In this document: piece by piece, positions 1-11,275 of the stretch
How the letters are laid out: each line of letters opens with the position of its first letter
Position numbering within the stretch: position 1 is the stretch's first letter
DNA from: Pseudomonadota bacterium
GTDB lineage: Bacteria > Pseudomonadota > Gammaproteobacteria > Xanthomonadales > Rhodanobacteraceae
DNA length: 49,392 nucleotides
Assembly: GCA_028873095.1 (NCBI GenBank)
Contig: JAGWMU010000002.1
Span: 1 to 49,392 of the forward strand
Reading direction: 5' to 3'
The notes under the pieces: model-generated
Seen by the model: the letters and a program-made list of their open reading frames with translations, nothing else
Databases searched by the model: none
Told to the model about the DNA's origin: nothing
Translations under genes and position numbers: made by a program

Positions 1-258
1 AAAGCGAGCAAACCCATTTGCTGCTTCGTCAAAAAGAGCGAGTGACCGCGACCTATATGGCGGATCTTGGTCCCAGCGGCTGATACGTTGCCGTTGCGCA
101 TCTTGGGCCGCGCGGACACGTGCTGCTGAATCTTTGGCCGCTTTGGTCCAGCAGGCACGCTCCGAGGCGTGGCTGGGGGCATTCCCGCACGTCGGTGCTG
201 CGACCGCCGGTGCTGACCAAGCGAAGACAATAAAGAAGGCGAGGATGCGTGTGCGCAT
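1..258 (-). CDS. Integron cassette ORF, secreted, LprI/DUF1311-like; C-terminus runs off the window edge
   Basis: ATG at 258 (minus) just after the attC; open to base 1: MRTRILAFFIVFAWSAPAVAAPTCGNAPSHASERACWTKAAKDSAARVRAAQDAQRQRISRWDQDPPYRSRSLALFDEAANGFARF. Signal peptide, then a CxxA...ERACW pattern resembling LprI N-terminal domains. Missing from the ORF track because no stop lies in the window. Confidence 0.6.
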   Translation of the reverse strand, partial: MRTRILAFFIVFAWSAPAVAAPTCGNAPSHASERACWTKAAKDSAARVRAAQDAQRQRISRWDQDPPYRSRSLALFDEAANGFARF

Positions 259-318
259 GGCTAACACCTGAGTTGAGCCGCGCCGCGAAGTGGCGCCGGC
301 TTGGACGAATTGTTAGGT
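259..318 (-). other. Integron attC recombination site (59-base element), aadA-like
   Basis: Minus strand reads ACCTAACAATTCGTCCAAGCCGGCGCCACTTCGCGGCGCGGCTCAACTCAGGTGTTAGCC: RYYYAAC-type box, imperfect inverted arms and GTTAG core, very close to the remembered aadA/Xanthomonas-type attC consensus. Confidence 0.88.
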
Positions 319-323
319 GCCGG

Positions 324-626
324 CTACAACTCCTGCCAGGACGCCGACACCCGATTGGCTGACAGCGACACCGTGAAGCCCAACGGAAACGCCTCGCTCG
401 CATCTGGACCGAAGTCTAGCTCTTCAGGTTCGAGAGCCGACTCCGCGGGTTGTGGCTTCCTTGCGAGGGCGGCCGCGATCGCCCGGGAATCGGAGGCCGA
501 CCAGTAGCGCGCCACGGCCCTGATGAGGTCGTTGGCTGTGAGCTTTGGGCCACGGCCTGCCGACCGCGACACGGATACTTCGGCTCCGAGATCGACACAG
601 CCACCAAAGCCGATGGACACCGACGT
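324..626 (-). CDS. Cassette ORF, 5' end interrupted by an IS element; unknown function
   Basis: 98 aa ORF SIGFGGCVDLGAEVSVSRSAGRGPKLTANDLIRAVARYWS...SANRVSASWQEL; stop is 5 nt before attC in cassette orientation; no convincing own start codon at the IS junction (only a GTG). Confidence 0.5.
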   Translation of the reverse strand, partial: TSVSIGFGGCVDLGAEVSVSRSAGRGPKLTANDLIRAVARYWSASDSRAIAAALARKPQPAESALEPEELDFGPDASEAFPLGFTVSLSANRVSASWQEL

Positions 627-665
627 CCCCCCGCCCTGAGTAGCGGGACTGTTTGGAGTCCGGGA

Positions 666-1460
666 TTACTTTAACTGCTTCGCATAGGCGGCTGGTGTCA
701 GCCCGCCCAACGCCTTCTTCGGTCGCTCCTCGTTGTATTCCCGACGCCAGCGTTCAATTTCGGTGCGGGCGTGCAGCAGGCTGGGAAACCAGTGTTCGTT
801 GAGGCATTCGTCGCGCAGTCGGCCATTGAACGATTCGATGTAGGCGTTCTGGTTCGGTTTGCCCGGTTCGATCAGGCGCAGCTGCACACCGTGCTCGTGC
901 GCCCAGGCGACCATCGCCTTGCCGCAGAACTCCTTGCCGTTGTCGGTGCGGATCGTCGTGGGCAGGCCGCGAATGAGTCCCAGGCGATCCAGCACACGCG
1001 TCACGCCGAGGCCGGAGATGGCTCGTTCGACCTCGATGCCGACCGATTCATGGGTGGCGTCGTCGACGATGGTCAGGCACTTGAGGACGCGGGCGTCGGC
1101 GGTGCGATCGAACACGAAGTCCATCGACCACACCTCGTTGGGCGCCGATGGACGACACAGCGGCTGCCGCTCGCTCACCGGCACCTTCTTCCGCTTGCGC
1201 CGGCGCACCTGCAGCCGCTCCTCCCGATACAACCGCTCCACACGCTTGTAGTTCACCGGCTCGCCGCCCTCCTGCCGAAGCTTCAGGTGGATCATCCCCA
1301 CGCCGTAGCGCTTGTGCCGCTGCGCCAGCTCCACGATCCGCCGTCGCAGCGCCACGTTGCGGTCTGGCTGCGCCTGATACCGGTACGCGCTGGCGCTCAT
1401 GCCAGCCACGCGCAACGCGCACCGCTCGCTCAACCCCTTGTCGATCATCTGGCGCACCAA
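666..1460 (-). CDS. IS3-family transposase OrfB (rve/DDE integrase core)
   Basis: [29 protein letters not shown]...[15 protein letters not shown]...[23 protein letters not shown]; typical IS3 OrfB. Confidence 0.95.
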   Translation of the reverse strand: MVRQMIDKGLSERCALRVAGMSASAYRYQAQPDRNVALRRRIVELAQRHKRYGVGMIHLKLRQEGGEPVNYKRVERLYREERLQVRRRKRKKVPVSERQPLCRPSAPNEVWSMDFVFDRTADARVLKCLTIVDDATHESVGIEVERAISGLGVTRVLDRLGLIRGLPTTIRTDNGKEFCGKAMVAWAHEHGVQLRLIEPGKPNQNAYIESFNGRLRDECLNEHWFPSLLHARTEIERWRREYNEERPKKALGGLTPAAYAKQLK

Positions 1461-1480
1461 CGCTCGCCGGGCCGGTGCGC

Positions 1481-1750
1481 CTACGGTTTTTTTCGCAGAA
1501 CGTCCTTGATCACCTCGTTCTCAAGCATCTGCTCAGCCAGCAGCTTCTTCAGCCGCGTGTTCTCCGTCTCCAGCTCCTTCAGGCGTTTGGCGTCCGGCAC
1601 GCTCATGCCGCCGAACTTGCTGCGCCACAGGTAGTAGGAGGCCTCGCTGAAGCCGTGCTTGCGGCACAGCTCCTTGATCGGCAGGCCGGCATCCGCCTCA
1701 CGCAGGAAGCCGATGATCTGTTCTTCGGAAAAGCGCTTCTTCACGTCCAA
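1481..1750 (-). CDS. IS3-family transposase OrfA (HTH)
   Basis: [87 protein letters not shown]7 slippery run near its end. Confidence 0.95.
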   Translation of the reverse strand: MDVKKRFSEEQIIGFLREADAGLPIKELCRKHGFSEASYYLWRSKFGGMSVPDAKRLKELETENTRLKKLLAEQMLENEVIKDVLRKKP

Positions 1751-1792
1751 TCTCCTTCGGTTGGGGGATTGGACTCCAAACGGTCGTGCTAC

Positions 1793-4549
1793 TCAAAACC
1801 GGGGGGACGTCGGCACCAGCCTGAGTTTGCTCGGCGCATGCGGATGGGCGGGGCACAGCAGAAGCTTGATCTCGCCGGCCTCGATCGGATAGGCATACAG
1901 ATAGCCCTGCCCTTCGATGCAACCCTCGCGCAGCAGGAACTCATGCTGCCCCTCAGTTTCGATGCCTTCGGCGATCGTGCTCAAACCAAGGCTCTTCGCC
2001 ATCGCCAGCATCGCCTTGGCAATCGCCACATCGTTGGCACTGGCCGGCAACCCCGTCACGAAGGAACGGTCGATCTTCAGGTAGGACACGGCCGGCAGCT
2101 TGAGATAGGCCATGGAGGAATAGCCCGTGCCGAAGTCGTCGATCGCCACCTCGATGCCCAGCGCATGCAGCGCGCGCATGGTGCGTTCGGTCTCGTCGCC
2201 GAGCTTCAGCATGGCGCCCTCGGTGATTTCCAGCATCAACCGGCTCGCGGACAGCTGCGTCGAATGCAGCACCCGCTCCAGCCCCTCGACGAAGGCCGGA
2301 TGACCGAACCAGCGGGCGGAGACATTGACCGCCACGCGAATCGGCGGCACGCCCGCGCTGTCCCATGCCTCGATCTGCGCGCACGCCGTTTTCAGCACCC
2401 ACTCGTCGATGCGGCGAATCAGGCCGAGGCTTTCGGCCACCGGGATGAACTCCGCCGGCATCACCTCGCCGCGTCCCGGGTGTCGCCAGCGCAACAGCGC
2501 CTCGACCGCCACGATGCGGCCGGTGCGCAGATCGACGCTGGGTTGATAGACCAGGCGCAGCTGGTCGCTGGCCAGTGCATGGCGCAACTCGGTTGCCAGC
2601 AGCAGACGCCGGCTGGTGTTGGCATGCATCAGCGGCGTGTAGAAACGGAAGGTGTTGCGCTCTTCGGTTTTCGCCACGTACATGGCGGCATCGGCATTGG
2701 CGATCAGGGTGACCGCCGTGTCGCCGTCCAGCGGGTAGCCGGCGATGCCGATGCTGGCACTCATCACGATTTCGTACTCGTCCACCGAGAAAGGTTCGGA
2801 CAGGGCGGCAAGCAGGCGTCTGGCGACGGTGATGGCATCCTCGCGCAAGTTCATGCGGCCGATCAATACGGTGAATTCGTCGCCGCCGATGCGTCCGGCC
2901 ACATCGGTGCCGGACAACTGCCGCTGGATGCGCTCGCCCACCCTTACCAGCACGCGGTCGCCGATCGCATGGCTGTAGCTGTCGTTGACGAGCTTGAATG
3001 CGTCCAGATCGATGAACAGCACCGCGGCAGCCTGACGATCACGACCCACGCCGGCGATCGCCTCGTCGCACTGCCGCTCGAACTCCGCCCGGTTGACCAG
3101 GCCGGTCAGCGGATCGTGCCGTGCCAGGTACTCCAGCCGACGCTGATTGACCTTGCTGGCGAAAATGTTGGTGAACACCGCGACGTAGTAGAGCACCTGA
3201 TTTTCCGCGTCGCGGATGGCGCTGATGCTCAGGTGCTCCGGATAGCTGGTGCCGTCGCGACGCATACTGAGCACTTCACCGAGCCAGTTGCGGCCGGCGG
3301 CGATGTCATCCCAGATGGCTTGCGGCATCGGCGAGCCGTCCGACAGGCTGCGGGTATCGTCGATGCGCCTGTCACGCAGATCCTGTGCGCTGAACCCCGT
3401 GATCTCGGCATGCGCGGCATTGGTCGAAACCACCATCCGGTCGGCGTCGGCGATGATCACGCCTTCAGCAATGCTGGACAGCGCCTCGGCGGCAATCCGG
3501 CGCTCCTGCTCCATCTCCACCCGTTCGGTGATGTCGCGGATGATCGCCTGGCGCACCGGCCTGTCGGCCCAGGTGGCCAGGCTGCTGTGCGTCTCCACCG
3601 GCCGGGTGCCGCCTGCGGCGTCGAGCAGGGTGTTGCTGTCCGGGCGATCGGTCAGGTGCGAAACGCTGCGCATGAACAGTCGGTCGAACCGGTCGCCGAC
3701 CAGATCCCCCGCACTGCGCCCGGTCCACGCCGATGCCATGCGGTTGGCGTCGAGTATCCGCCCACTCGCGTCATCGACCATCACGATCGCATCGGCCGCG
3801 CTGTCGAACAGCAGGCGGTAGCGCTCTTCGGTGCCGCGAACGCTTGCAAAGATCCGCCGTGCCATGCGCAACCAGAGCAGGACGGCAATGCCGGCGGCTA
3901 AAAGTACCGCGTAGAACAGCATATGGCCGAGCCATACGGCACCAAGGGCTATTTCCAGCGAAAAAAGATCGGCCTGTGGCTGTATTGCACGATTGAGTTT
4001 GTCAATGCGCGCTCGCTGCGCGCCGATCTGGTCGCGCGTCACCGAACCGTCCACGTACGAATGCTGCAACTCCGTGGCTATGGCATGCAACTGATCGATC
4101 GACTGGTCGGTGGAGCGCCACGCTTGCATTGCCTTGTGCATGTGCGGCGACAGGTGAAAATACCGCAGCAGGAAGATCATGCCCGCTTTGGCCGTGGGCA
4201 TGACGTTTCCGCGAACAAAGGCTTGATTCACTTCGGCCTTGTCAAAGTGGCCACTTACAATGGCATCCCTGGCCATGCGATCGGACTCCAGCAGAGAGTA
4301 ATCGCGGGTGAAACTGGCGAATGATGCCGGATCGCCAGCAATCGCGTAATTATCGAGATCGATTACTGCCTGCTTCTGCGCCTTTGACCAGATGCTCTCG
4401 CTGTTGAGAAAGCCCGCGAGCGTAACCTGAACCTGCAGAGCCCCCCAGGTAAGCAGGAGAACCAGACCGATGATTGCAACCAGCGCGTAAGCGAGCGGCA
4501 TCAATCGATACTGCAGGGAGCTTTGCAAAGTGGTGTGTGTGCTACGCAT
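1793..4549 (-). CDS. Membrane-anchored PAS-GGDEF-EAL c-di-GMP turnover protein; last codons supplied by the IS end
   Basis: N-terminal TM segments, PAS-like regions, intact GGDEF (RIGGDEFTVLIG) and EAL (VAVEALLRWRHP) motifs. The stop lies inside the IS terminal repeat. Confidence 0.93.
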   Translation of the reverse strand: MRSTHTTLQSSLQYRLMPLAYALVAIIGLVLLLTWGALQVQVTLAGFLNSESIWSKAQKQAVIDLDNYAIAGDPASFASFTRDYSLLESDRMARDAIVSGHFDKAEVNQAFVRGNVMPTAKAGMIFLLRYFHLSPHMHKAMQAWRSTDQSIDQLHAIATELQHSYVDGSVTRDQIGAQRARIDKLNRAIQPQADLFSLEIALGAVWLGHMLFYAVLLAAGIAVLLWLRMARRIFASVRGTEERYRLLFDSAADAIVMVDDASGRILDANRMASAWTGRSAGDLVGDRFDRLFMRSVSHLTDRPDSNTLLDAAGGTRPVETHSSLATWADRPVRQAIIRDITERVEMEQERRIAAEALSSIAEGVIIADADRMVVSTNAAHAEITGFSAQDLRDRRIDDTRSLSDGSPMPQAIWDDIAAGRNWLGEVLSMRRDGTSYPEHLSISAIRDAENQVLYYVAVFTNIFASKVNQRRLEYLARHDPLTGLVNRAEFERQCDEAIAGVGRDRQAAAVLFIDLDAFKLVNDSYSHAIGDRVLVRVGERIQRQLSGTDVAGRIGGDEFTVLIGRMNLREDAITVARRLLAALSEPFSVDEYEIVMSASIGIAGYPLDGDTAVTLIANADAAMYVAKTEERNTFRFYTPLMHANTSRRLLLATELRHALASDQLRLVYQPSVDLRTGRIVAVEALLRWRHPGRGEVMPAEFIPVAESLGLIRRIDEWVLKTACAQIEAWDSAGVPPIRVAVNVSARWFGHPAFVEGLERVLHSTQLSASRLMLEITEGAMLKLGDETERTMRALHALGIEVAIDDFGTGYSSMAYLKLPAVSYLKIDRSFVTGLPASANDVAIAKAMLAMAKSLGLSTIAEGIETEGQHEFLLREGCIEGQGYLYAYPIEAGEIKLLLCPAHPHAPSKLRLVPTSPRF

Positions 4550-4638
4550 CGCTCCATTTGACTCGATACATTTGAACGGTCACGGCCCTGTCATTTGCCT
4601 GGCACTTCCACGCACTCTGCCGGACTAGAACCGGTCAG

Positions 4639-5415
4639 TCACGCAGCAACTTCACGCATCTCCGTCTGTTCCTGGCACGACTGCATGCACCGATCACCCA
4701 GCAGGCACATGCTCACATAGCTTCTCTTCACGCATTCCGCCAGGTGGGTGACTTCCTGCGATGCCGGCTGGGTGCCCAATAGAGTACAGATAATTTCCAG
4801 CGCTTCCCACGGGTGGGTGTCATCGTAGTCGGCATGGAGATGGAGCCAGCGCAGACTTGGAACCCTTACGGATTTCTCGAAGCTTTCCCTGTACTTTGTA
4901 CTCTCATAGACGAACTGCGACCACTCGCCCGTGACACCTTCGATTGCATAGTTGGTGGCAACCATACCTGCGGCCAAGGTGCCACGTGTGCTCACCTCTT
5001 CGCACCACGCGGCAAGGCCGCCCGTGCCATGCGGGGCGGCACCATGCAGAACCGTTTCGCGCGAGATGCCGGCGCCTTCCGCCCAGTTGATCCAGTATTC
5101 GGCGTGATTCTGTTCGACGCGGATATTTCGCACGAGCCAACGGCGCGCCATGTCGTCACCGGCACTGCGGCCATACTGCGTCTTGAGCAAATTGAGTGCC
5201 ATATACCCGGGAAAGCGCTCGATGAAAGGCCAGATTCCCACCATGAAATTCGTTGTGGCGATTTTGCCAAGCGTACATTCGCGCATCATTGCCCACAATT
5301 CATGACCCAGCACGACCTGCTTGGCTGCCTCGCAATCAGCCACCATGTCCTGCGCCCATTGCGGGTAGCTGGTCAGTTCTTTCAACGGACCGGTGCGTTC
5401 GAAACCTGCGTTCAT
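4639..5415 (-). CDS. TenA/PqqC-like heme-oxygenase-fold protein (possible diiron oxidase, HDO/CADD-like)
   Basis: MNAGFERTGPLKELTSYPQW... with VEQNHAEYW, NYAIEGVTGEW and HLHADYDDTHPWEALEII motifs; GGAG Shine-Dalgarno upstream of the ATG at 5415. Confidence 0.7.
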   Translation of the reverse strand: MNAGFERTGPLKELTSYPQWAQDMVADCEAAKQVVLGHELWAMMRECTLGKIATTNFMVGIWPFIERFPGYMALNLLKTQYGRSAGDDMARRWLVRNIRVEQNHAEYWINWAEGAGISRETVLHGAAPHGTGGLAAWCEEVSTRGTLAAGMVATNYAIEGVTGEWSQFVYESTKYRESFEKSVRVPSLRWLHLHADYDDTHPWEALEIICTLLGTQPASQEVTHLAECVKRSYVSMCLLGDRCMQSCQEQTEMREVAA

Positions 5416-5962
5416 GGCAATTCTCCAGTGGTTGGTGTCAAAACTTCGCCGGCCGCAAAGCGCCGCGACGAACCCGTCGTCAAAATAACGACGGGACACC
5501 ATAATTGCTCATCCATGGAAGCCGATGCGAACCGATGCGCTCCAAGGGATGCGCCATCCGCAAGATATTTCGCCAAGCGGCCTGCATGCGCCAGGCACCG
5601 GCCGCGTCGGGCAAGGCCGACTGCCGGCGGGATGGCTCCGCTGCGGACAGCGCCATTCCCGAAGTCGGTTTTTTGACGCCTGGCCCGCCATCCAACGCTG
5701 CCGCAAGGCGCGACGCGATGGGGCCCCCCCTCCGGCGAAATCGCGCCGCGCGCTCCATCGGATGCCGGCGCCACACGTAACCGGGGCCGCCTCTTCGGCG
5801 AAGAACAGGCGTAGGCAAGCCATGCCGGACGCAGACACGCAGGCGGTCGCGGGGCAGTACCCGGCCATTCCCATTCGCCGGCAATCGCATCCGGCCCTGC
5901 CGCACGAACGTAACTTGGCACGAAACCATTAGCTTTCCCATGAACCGCCAGCGAGGCATGCC

Positions 5963-6673
5963 ATGATCCGTCGAACCGCCATCCTTCCCGCTTCCATTGC
6001 CGCTTTGCTGATGCTGGCGGTGAGCGCCTGCCAGCCGGCATCTGCGGCCGGCGGTGCGGTAAGGCTGCCGGCACCGGGCGTGGACGCGCCGCGCGTCGCC
6101 GCGCAGACCGTGCAGACGGCCGTGCTGGCGGGCGGCTGCTTCTGGGGCGTCGAATCCGTGTTCGAACACGTGAAGGGCGTGCGCCGGGTGGTGGCCGGCT
6201 ACGCCGGCGGCAGCGCCCGTACCGCGCATTACGACCAGGTCAGCGAGGGCGACACCGGCCATGCCGAATCGGTCAGGGTGCGGTTCGATCCTGCGCAGAT
6301 CAGCTACGGCCAGTTGCTGCAGGTTTTCTTTTCGGTGGCGCTCGATCCGACCCAACTCGACCGGCAAGGACCGGACAGCGGCACGCAATACCGTTCGGCG
6401 ATCTTCTACGCCAACGACGAACAGAAGAAGGTCGCCGCCGCCTACATCGCGCAACTGACGGCGGCCAGATCCTTCGCGGCGCCGATCGTGACCCAAGTGG
6501 TGCCGCTGCAGGCGTTCTATCCGGCCGAGGCCTACCACCAGCACTATGCCCGGCGGCACCCGGACGATCCCTACATCGTCTACAACGACGCGCCCAAGGT
6601 GGCGCACCTCAAGCAGCTGTTTCCCGAGCTGTATCGGCCGGAGCGGCAAGTGGTGGAAGTCCGGCTGCATTGA
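5963..6673 (+). CDS. msrA: Peptide-methionine (S)-S-oxide reductase MsrA, exported/lipoprotein form
   Basis: [31 protein letters not shown]...[12 protein letters not shown]...[12 protein letters not shown]-terminal signal with a lipobox-like AVSAC. Confidence 0.93.
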   Translation: MIRRTAILPASIAALLMLAVSACQPASAAGGAVRLPAPGVDAPRVAAQTVQTAVLAGGCFWGVESVFEHVKGVRRVVAGYAGGSARTAHYDQVSEGDTGHAESVRVRFDPAQISYGQLLQVFFSVALDPTQLDRQGPDSGTQYRSAIFYANDEQKKVAAAYIAQLTAARSFAAPIVTQVVPLQAFYPAEAYHQHYARRHPDDPYIVYNDAPKVAHLKQLFPELYRPERQVVEVRLH

Positions 6674-6748
6674 GACACCCCTGGCTCCTGGCAGCCTGCC
6701 GGACTTGCACGAGGCGGCACGGTCCCCATCTCGGGACCACCGCGCCGG

Positions 6749-8626
<1,878 letters not shown>

Positions 8627-8728
8627 GGCGTGCCGGCAACCTTCGGGTCGCCCAGTCCGATCGGTTGGCTTGACCCTGCCCGCCGCTCACCCCATGCTTG
8701 GTCGTCTTTGTCCAGCCCAAACACACGC

Positions 8729-10618
8729 ATGAGCAGTCGCTACAACGCCGCCGACATCGAAGTCCTGTCCGGCCTGGATCCGGTCAAGCGCCGCCCCGGC
8801 ATGTATACCGACACCACCCGCCCGAACCACCTGGTGCAGGAGGTGGTGGACAACTCGGTGGACGAGGCGCTGGCCGGCCACGCCAGGTCGATCGAGGTGG
8901 TGGTGTTCGCCGACGGCTCGGTCGAGGTCAGCGACGACGGCCGCGGCATGCCGGTGGACATCCATCCCGAGGAAGGCGTCTCCGGCGTCGAGCTGATCAT
9001 GACCCGGCTGCACGCGGGCGGCAAATTCAGCGGCAAGAACTACAACTTCTCCGGCGGCCTGCACGGCGTCGGCGTGTCGGTGGTCAACGCGCTGTCCGAC
9101 CGGGTCGAGGTGACGATCCGCCGCGACGGCTCCGAATACCGCATGGCGTTCGCCCACGGCGACATGGTCAGTCCGCTGCAGGTCACCGGCAGCGTGGCGA
9201 AAAAGCGCAGCGGCACCACCCTGCGCTTCTGGCCGGAGGCGAAGTATTTCGACTCGCCGAAGATCTCGCTGGGCAAGCTCAAGCATCTGCTGCGCGCCAA
9301 GGCGGTGCTGTGCGCCGGCCTCAACGTGAAGCTGACCGACGAAGCCAGCGGCGAAGTGGTCGAATGGCATTACGAGGACGGCCTGCGCGACTACCTGCGC
9401 GGCGAACTCGACGGCGGCGAAGTGCTGCCGGGCGAATTGTTCGTGCACCACATGGCGCGCGACGTCGAGGGCCTGGAGGTGGCGCTGGCCTGGCTGCCCG
9501 AGGGCGACCTGGTGCAGGAGAGCTACGTCAACCTGATCCCGACCGCGCAGGGCGGCACCCACGTCAACGGCCTGCGCACCGGCCTGACCACCGCGGTCCG
9601 CGAATTCTGCGACATCCGCAACCTGCTGCCGCGCGGGGTGAAGCTGGCGCCGGAGGACGTGTGGGAGCGGCTCGCCTTCGTGCTGTCGGTGCGGCTGCAG
9701 GACCCGCAGTTCGCCGGCCAGACCAAGGAGCGGCTGTCCTCGCGGCAGACCGCCGGCATGGTCGAAAACGTCATCCACGACGCCTTCAGCCTGTGGCTCA
9801 ACCAGCATGTGGAGCTGGGCGAACGGATCGCGCAGCTGGCGATCGAACGCGCCAGCGCGCGGCTGAAGGCGGCCAAGCAGGTGGTGCGCAAGAAGATCAC
9901 CCAGGGCCCCGCGCTGCCCGGCAAGCTGGCCGACTGCACCGCCACCGACCTCAGCCGCACCGAACTGTTCCTGGTCGAGGGCGACTCCGCCGGCGGCAGC
10001 GCCAAGCAGGCGCGCGACAAGGAGTTCCAGGCGATCCTGCCGCTGCGCGGCAAGATCCTCAACACCTGGGAAGTGGAATCCACCTCGGTGCTGGCGTCGG
10101 AGGAAGTGCACAACCTGGCCATCGCGATCGGCTGCGATCCCGGCAAGGACGACCTGTCCGGGCTGCGCTACGGCAAGGTGATCATCCTGGCCGACGCCGA
10201 CTCGGACGGCCTGCACATCGCCACCCTGCTGTCGGCGCTGTTCCTGCGGCATTTCCCCCGGCTGGTCGGCGAAGGCCACGTGTTCGTGGCGATGCCGCCG
10301 CTGTTCCGCGTCGACGTCGGCAAGCAGGTGTTCTACTGCCTCGACGAGAGCGAGAAGCAGGCGATGCTGCAGCGGATCGAGCGCGAGAAGATGAAGGGCG
10401 CGGTGAGCACCACCCGCTTCAAGGGCCTGGGCGAGATGAACCCGCCGCAGCTGCGCGAATCCACCATCCACCCCGACACGCGGCGGCTGGTGCAGCTGAC
10501 CGTCGGCGACGACGACGGCACCGGCAAGCTGATGGACATGCTGCTGGCGAAGAAACGCGCCGGCGACCGCAAGGCCTGGCTGGAGGAAAAGGGCGACCTG
10601 GCGACGCTGGAAGTGTGA
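8729..10618 (+). CDS. parE: DNA topoisomerase IV subunit B
   Basis: MSSRYNAADIEVLSGLDPVKRRPGMYTDTTRPNHLVQEVVDNSVDEALAG...GGLHGVGVSVVNALS...LVEGDSAGGSAKQARDKEFQAILPLRGKILN. Confidence 0.96.
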   Translation: MSSRYNAADIEVLSGLDPVKRRPGMYTDTTRPNHLVQEVVDNSVDEALAGHARSIEVVVFADGSVEVSDDGRGMPVDIHPEEGVSGVELIMTRLHAGGKFSGKNYNFSGGLHGVGVSVVNALSDRVEVTIRRDGSEYRMAFAHGDMVSPLQVTGSVAKKRSGTTLRFWPEAKYFDSPKISLGKLKHLLRAKAVLCAGLNVKLTDEASGEVVEWHYEDGLRDYLRGELDGGEVLPGELFVHHMARDVEGLEVALAWLPEGDLVQESYVNLIPTAQGGTHVNGLRTGLTTAVREFCDIRNLLPRGVKLAPEDVWERLAFVLSVRLQDPQFAGQTKERLSSRQTAGMVENVIHDAFSLWLNQHVELGERIAQLAIERASARLKAAKQVVRKKITQGPALPGKLADCTATDLSRTELFLVEGDSAGGSAKQARDKEFQAILPLRGKILNTWEVESTSVLASEEVHNLAIAIGCDPGKDDLSGLRYGKVIILADADSDGLHIATLLSALFLRHFPRLVGEGHVFVAMPPLFRVDVGKQVFYCLDESEKQAMLQRIEREKMKGAVSTTRFKGLGEMNPPQLRESTIHPDTRRLVQLTVGDDDGTGKLMDMLLAKKRAGDRKAWLEEKGDLATLEV

Positions 10619-10626
10619 CCGTTTTG

Positions 10627-10663
10627 CTCCCCCTCCCCCTCGGGGAGAGGGCTGGGGTGAGGG
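10627..10663. repeat. Short dispersed intergenic repeat (CTCCCC...GGGGAGAGGGCTGGGGTGAGGGG type)
   Basis: CTCCCCCTCCCCCTCGGGGAGAGGGCTGGGGTGAGGGG; stem-forming motif common between proteobacterial genes. Confidence 0.5.
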
Positions 10664-10753
10664 GACGCTCTTGCGATAAGGTTGCACCAAGGCACCGCTT
10701 ATCTCGATCCTCTCCCTGGAGGGAAAGGAAAAAATCCGCCGGAGACACTGCGC

Positions 10754-11275
10754 ATGGCCCTGCTCCCACCCATCAATCTCAATCGCTGGATCGACGAGCA
10801 CCGTCACCTGCTGCAACCGCCGGTCGGCAACAAGTGCATCGTCGACGGCGACTTCATCATCATGATCGTCGGCGGCCCGAATGCGCGCACCGACTACCAC
10901 CTCGAAGAAGGTCCGGAATTCTTCCATCAGCTCGAAGGCGAGATGGTGCTGAAGGTGCAGGACGAGGGCCGCGCCCGCGACATCCCGATCCGCGCCGGCG
11001 AGCTCTTCTATCTGCCGCCGCGGGTGCCGCATTCACCGCAACGCCTGCCCGGTTCGGTCGGGCTGGTGATCGAGCGCCGCCGCCTGCCGCACGAAAAGGA
11101 CGGCCTGCTGTGGTTCTGCGAACGCTGCAACCACAAGCTGTACGAGGAATATTTCACGCTCGGCAGCATCGAACACGATTTCCCGCCGATCTTCGAGCGC
11201 TTCTACCGCTCGCGCGAATTGCGTACCTGCGGCCAATGCGGCCACCTGAATCCCGCGCCCCCGAAATACGCGTAG
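10754..11275 (+). CDS. nbaC: 3-hydroxyanthranilate 3,4-dioxygenase
   Basis: [30 protein letters not shown]...[20 protein letters not shown]...[15 protein letters not shown]...CGQCGHLN; cupin with C-terminal rubredoxin-like CxxC motifs. Confidence 0.93.
   Translation: MALLPPINLNRWIDEHRHLLQPPVGNKCIVDGDFIIMIVGGPNARTDYHLEEGPEFFHQLEGEMVLKVQDEGRARDIPIRAGELFYLPPRVPHSPQRLPGSVGLVIERRRLPHEKDGLLWFCERCNHKLYEEYFTLGSIEHDFPPIFERFYRSRELRTCGQCGHLNPAPPKYA

Larger units (their letters stand above)
627..1806 (-). mobile_element. IS3-family (IS407-group-like) insertion sequence, 1180 bp
   Basis: Imperfect terminal inverted repeats: left CCCCCCGCCCTGAGTAGCGGGACTGTTTGGAGTCC, right (revcomp) CCCCCCGGTTTTGAGTAGCACGACCGTTTGGAGTCC; flanking 4 bp direct repeats ACGT (623-626, 1807-1810); encodes orfA and orfB. 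Confidence 0.9.

Noticed and set aside
53-403. 116 aa minus-strand ORF called across the attC
   Set aside because: Overlaps the attC and both cassette ORFs in another frame; the cassette model explains the region better.
1148-3901. 917 aa plus-strand ORF antisense to the IS and GGDEF-EAL gene
   Set aside because: Antisense shadow of a well-supported coding frame in GC-rich DNA; His/Gln/Ala/Arg-rich with no domain.
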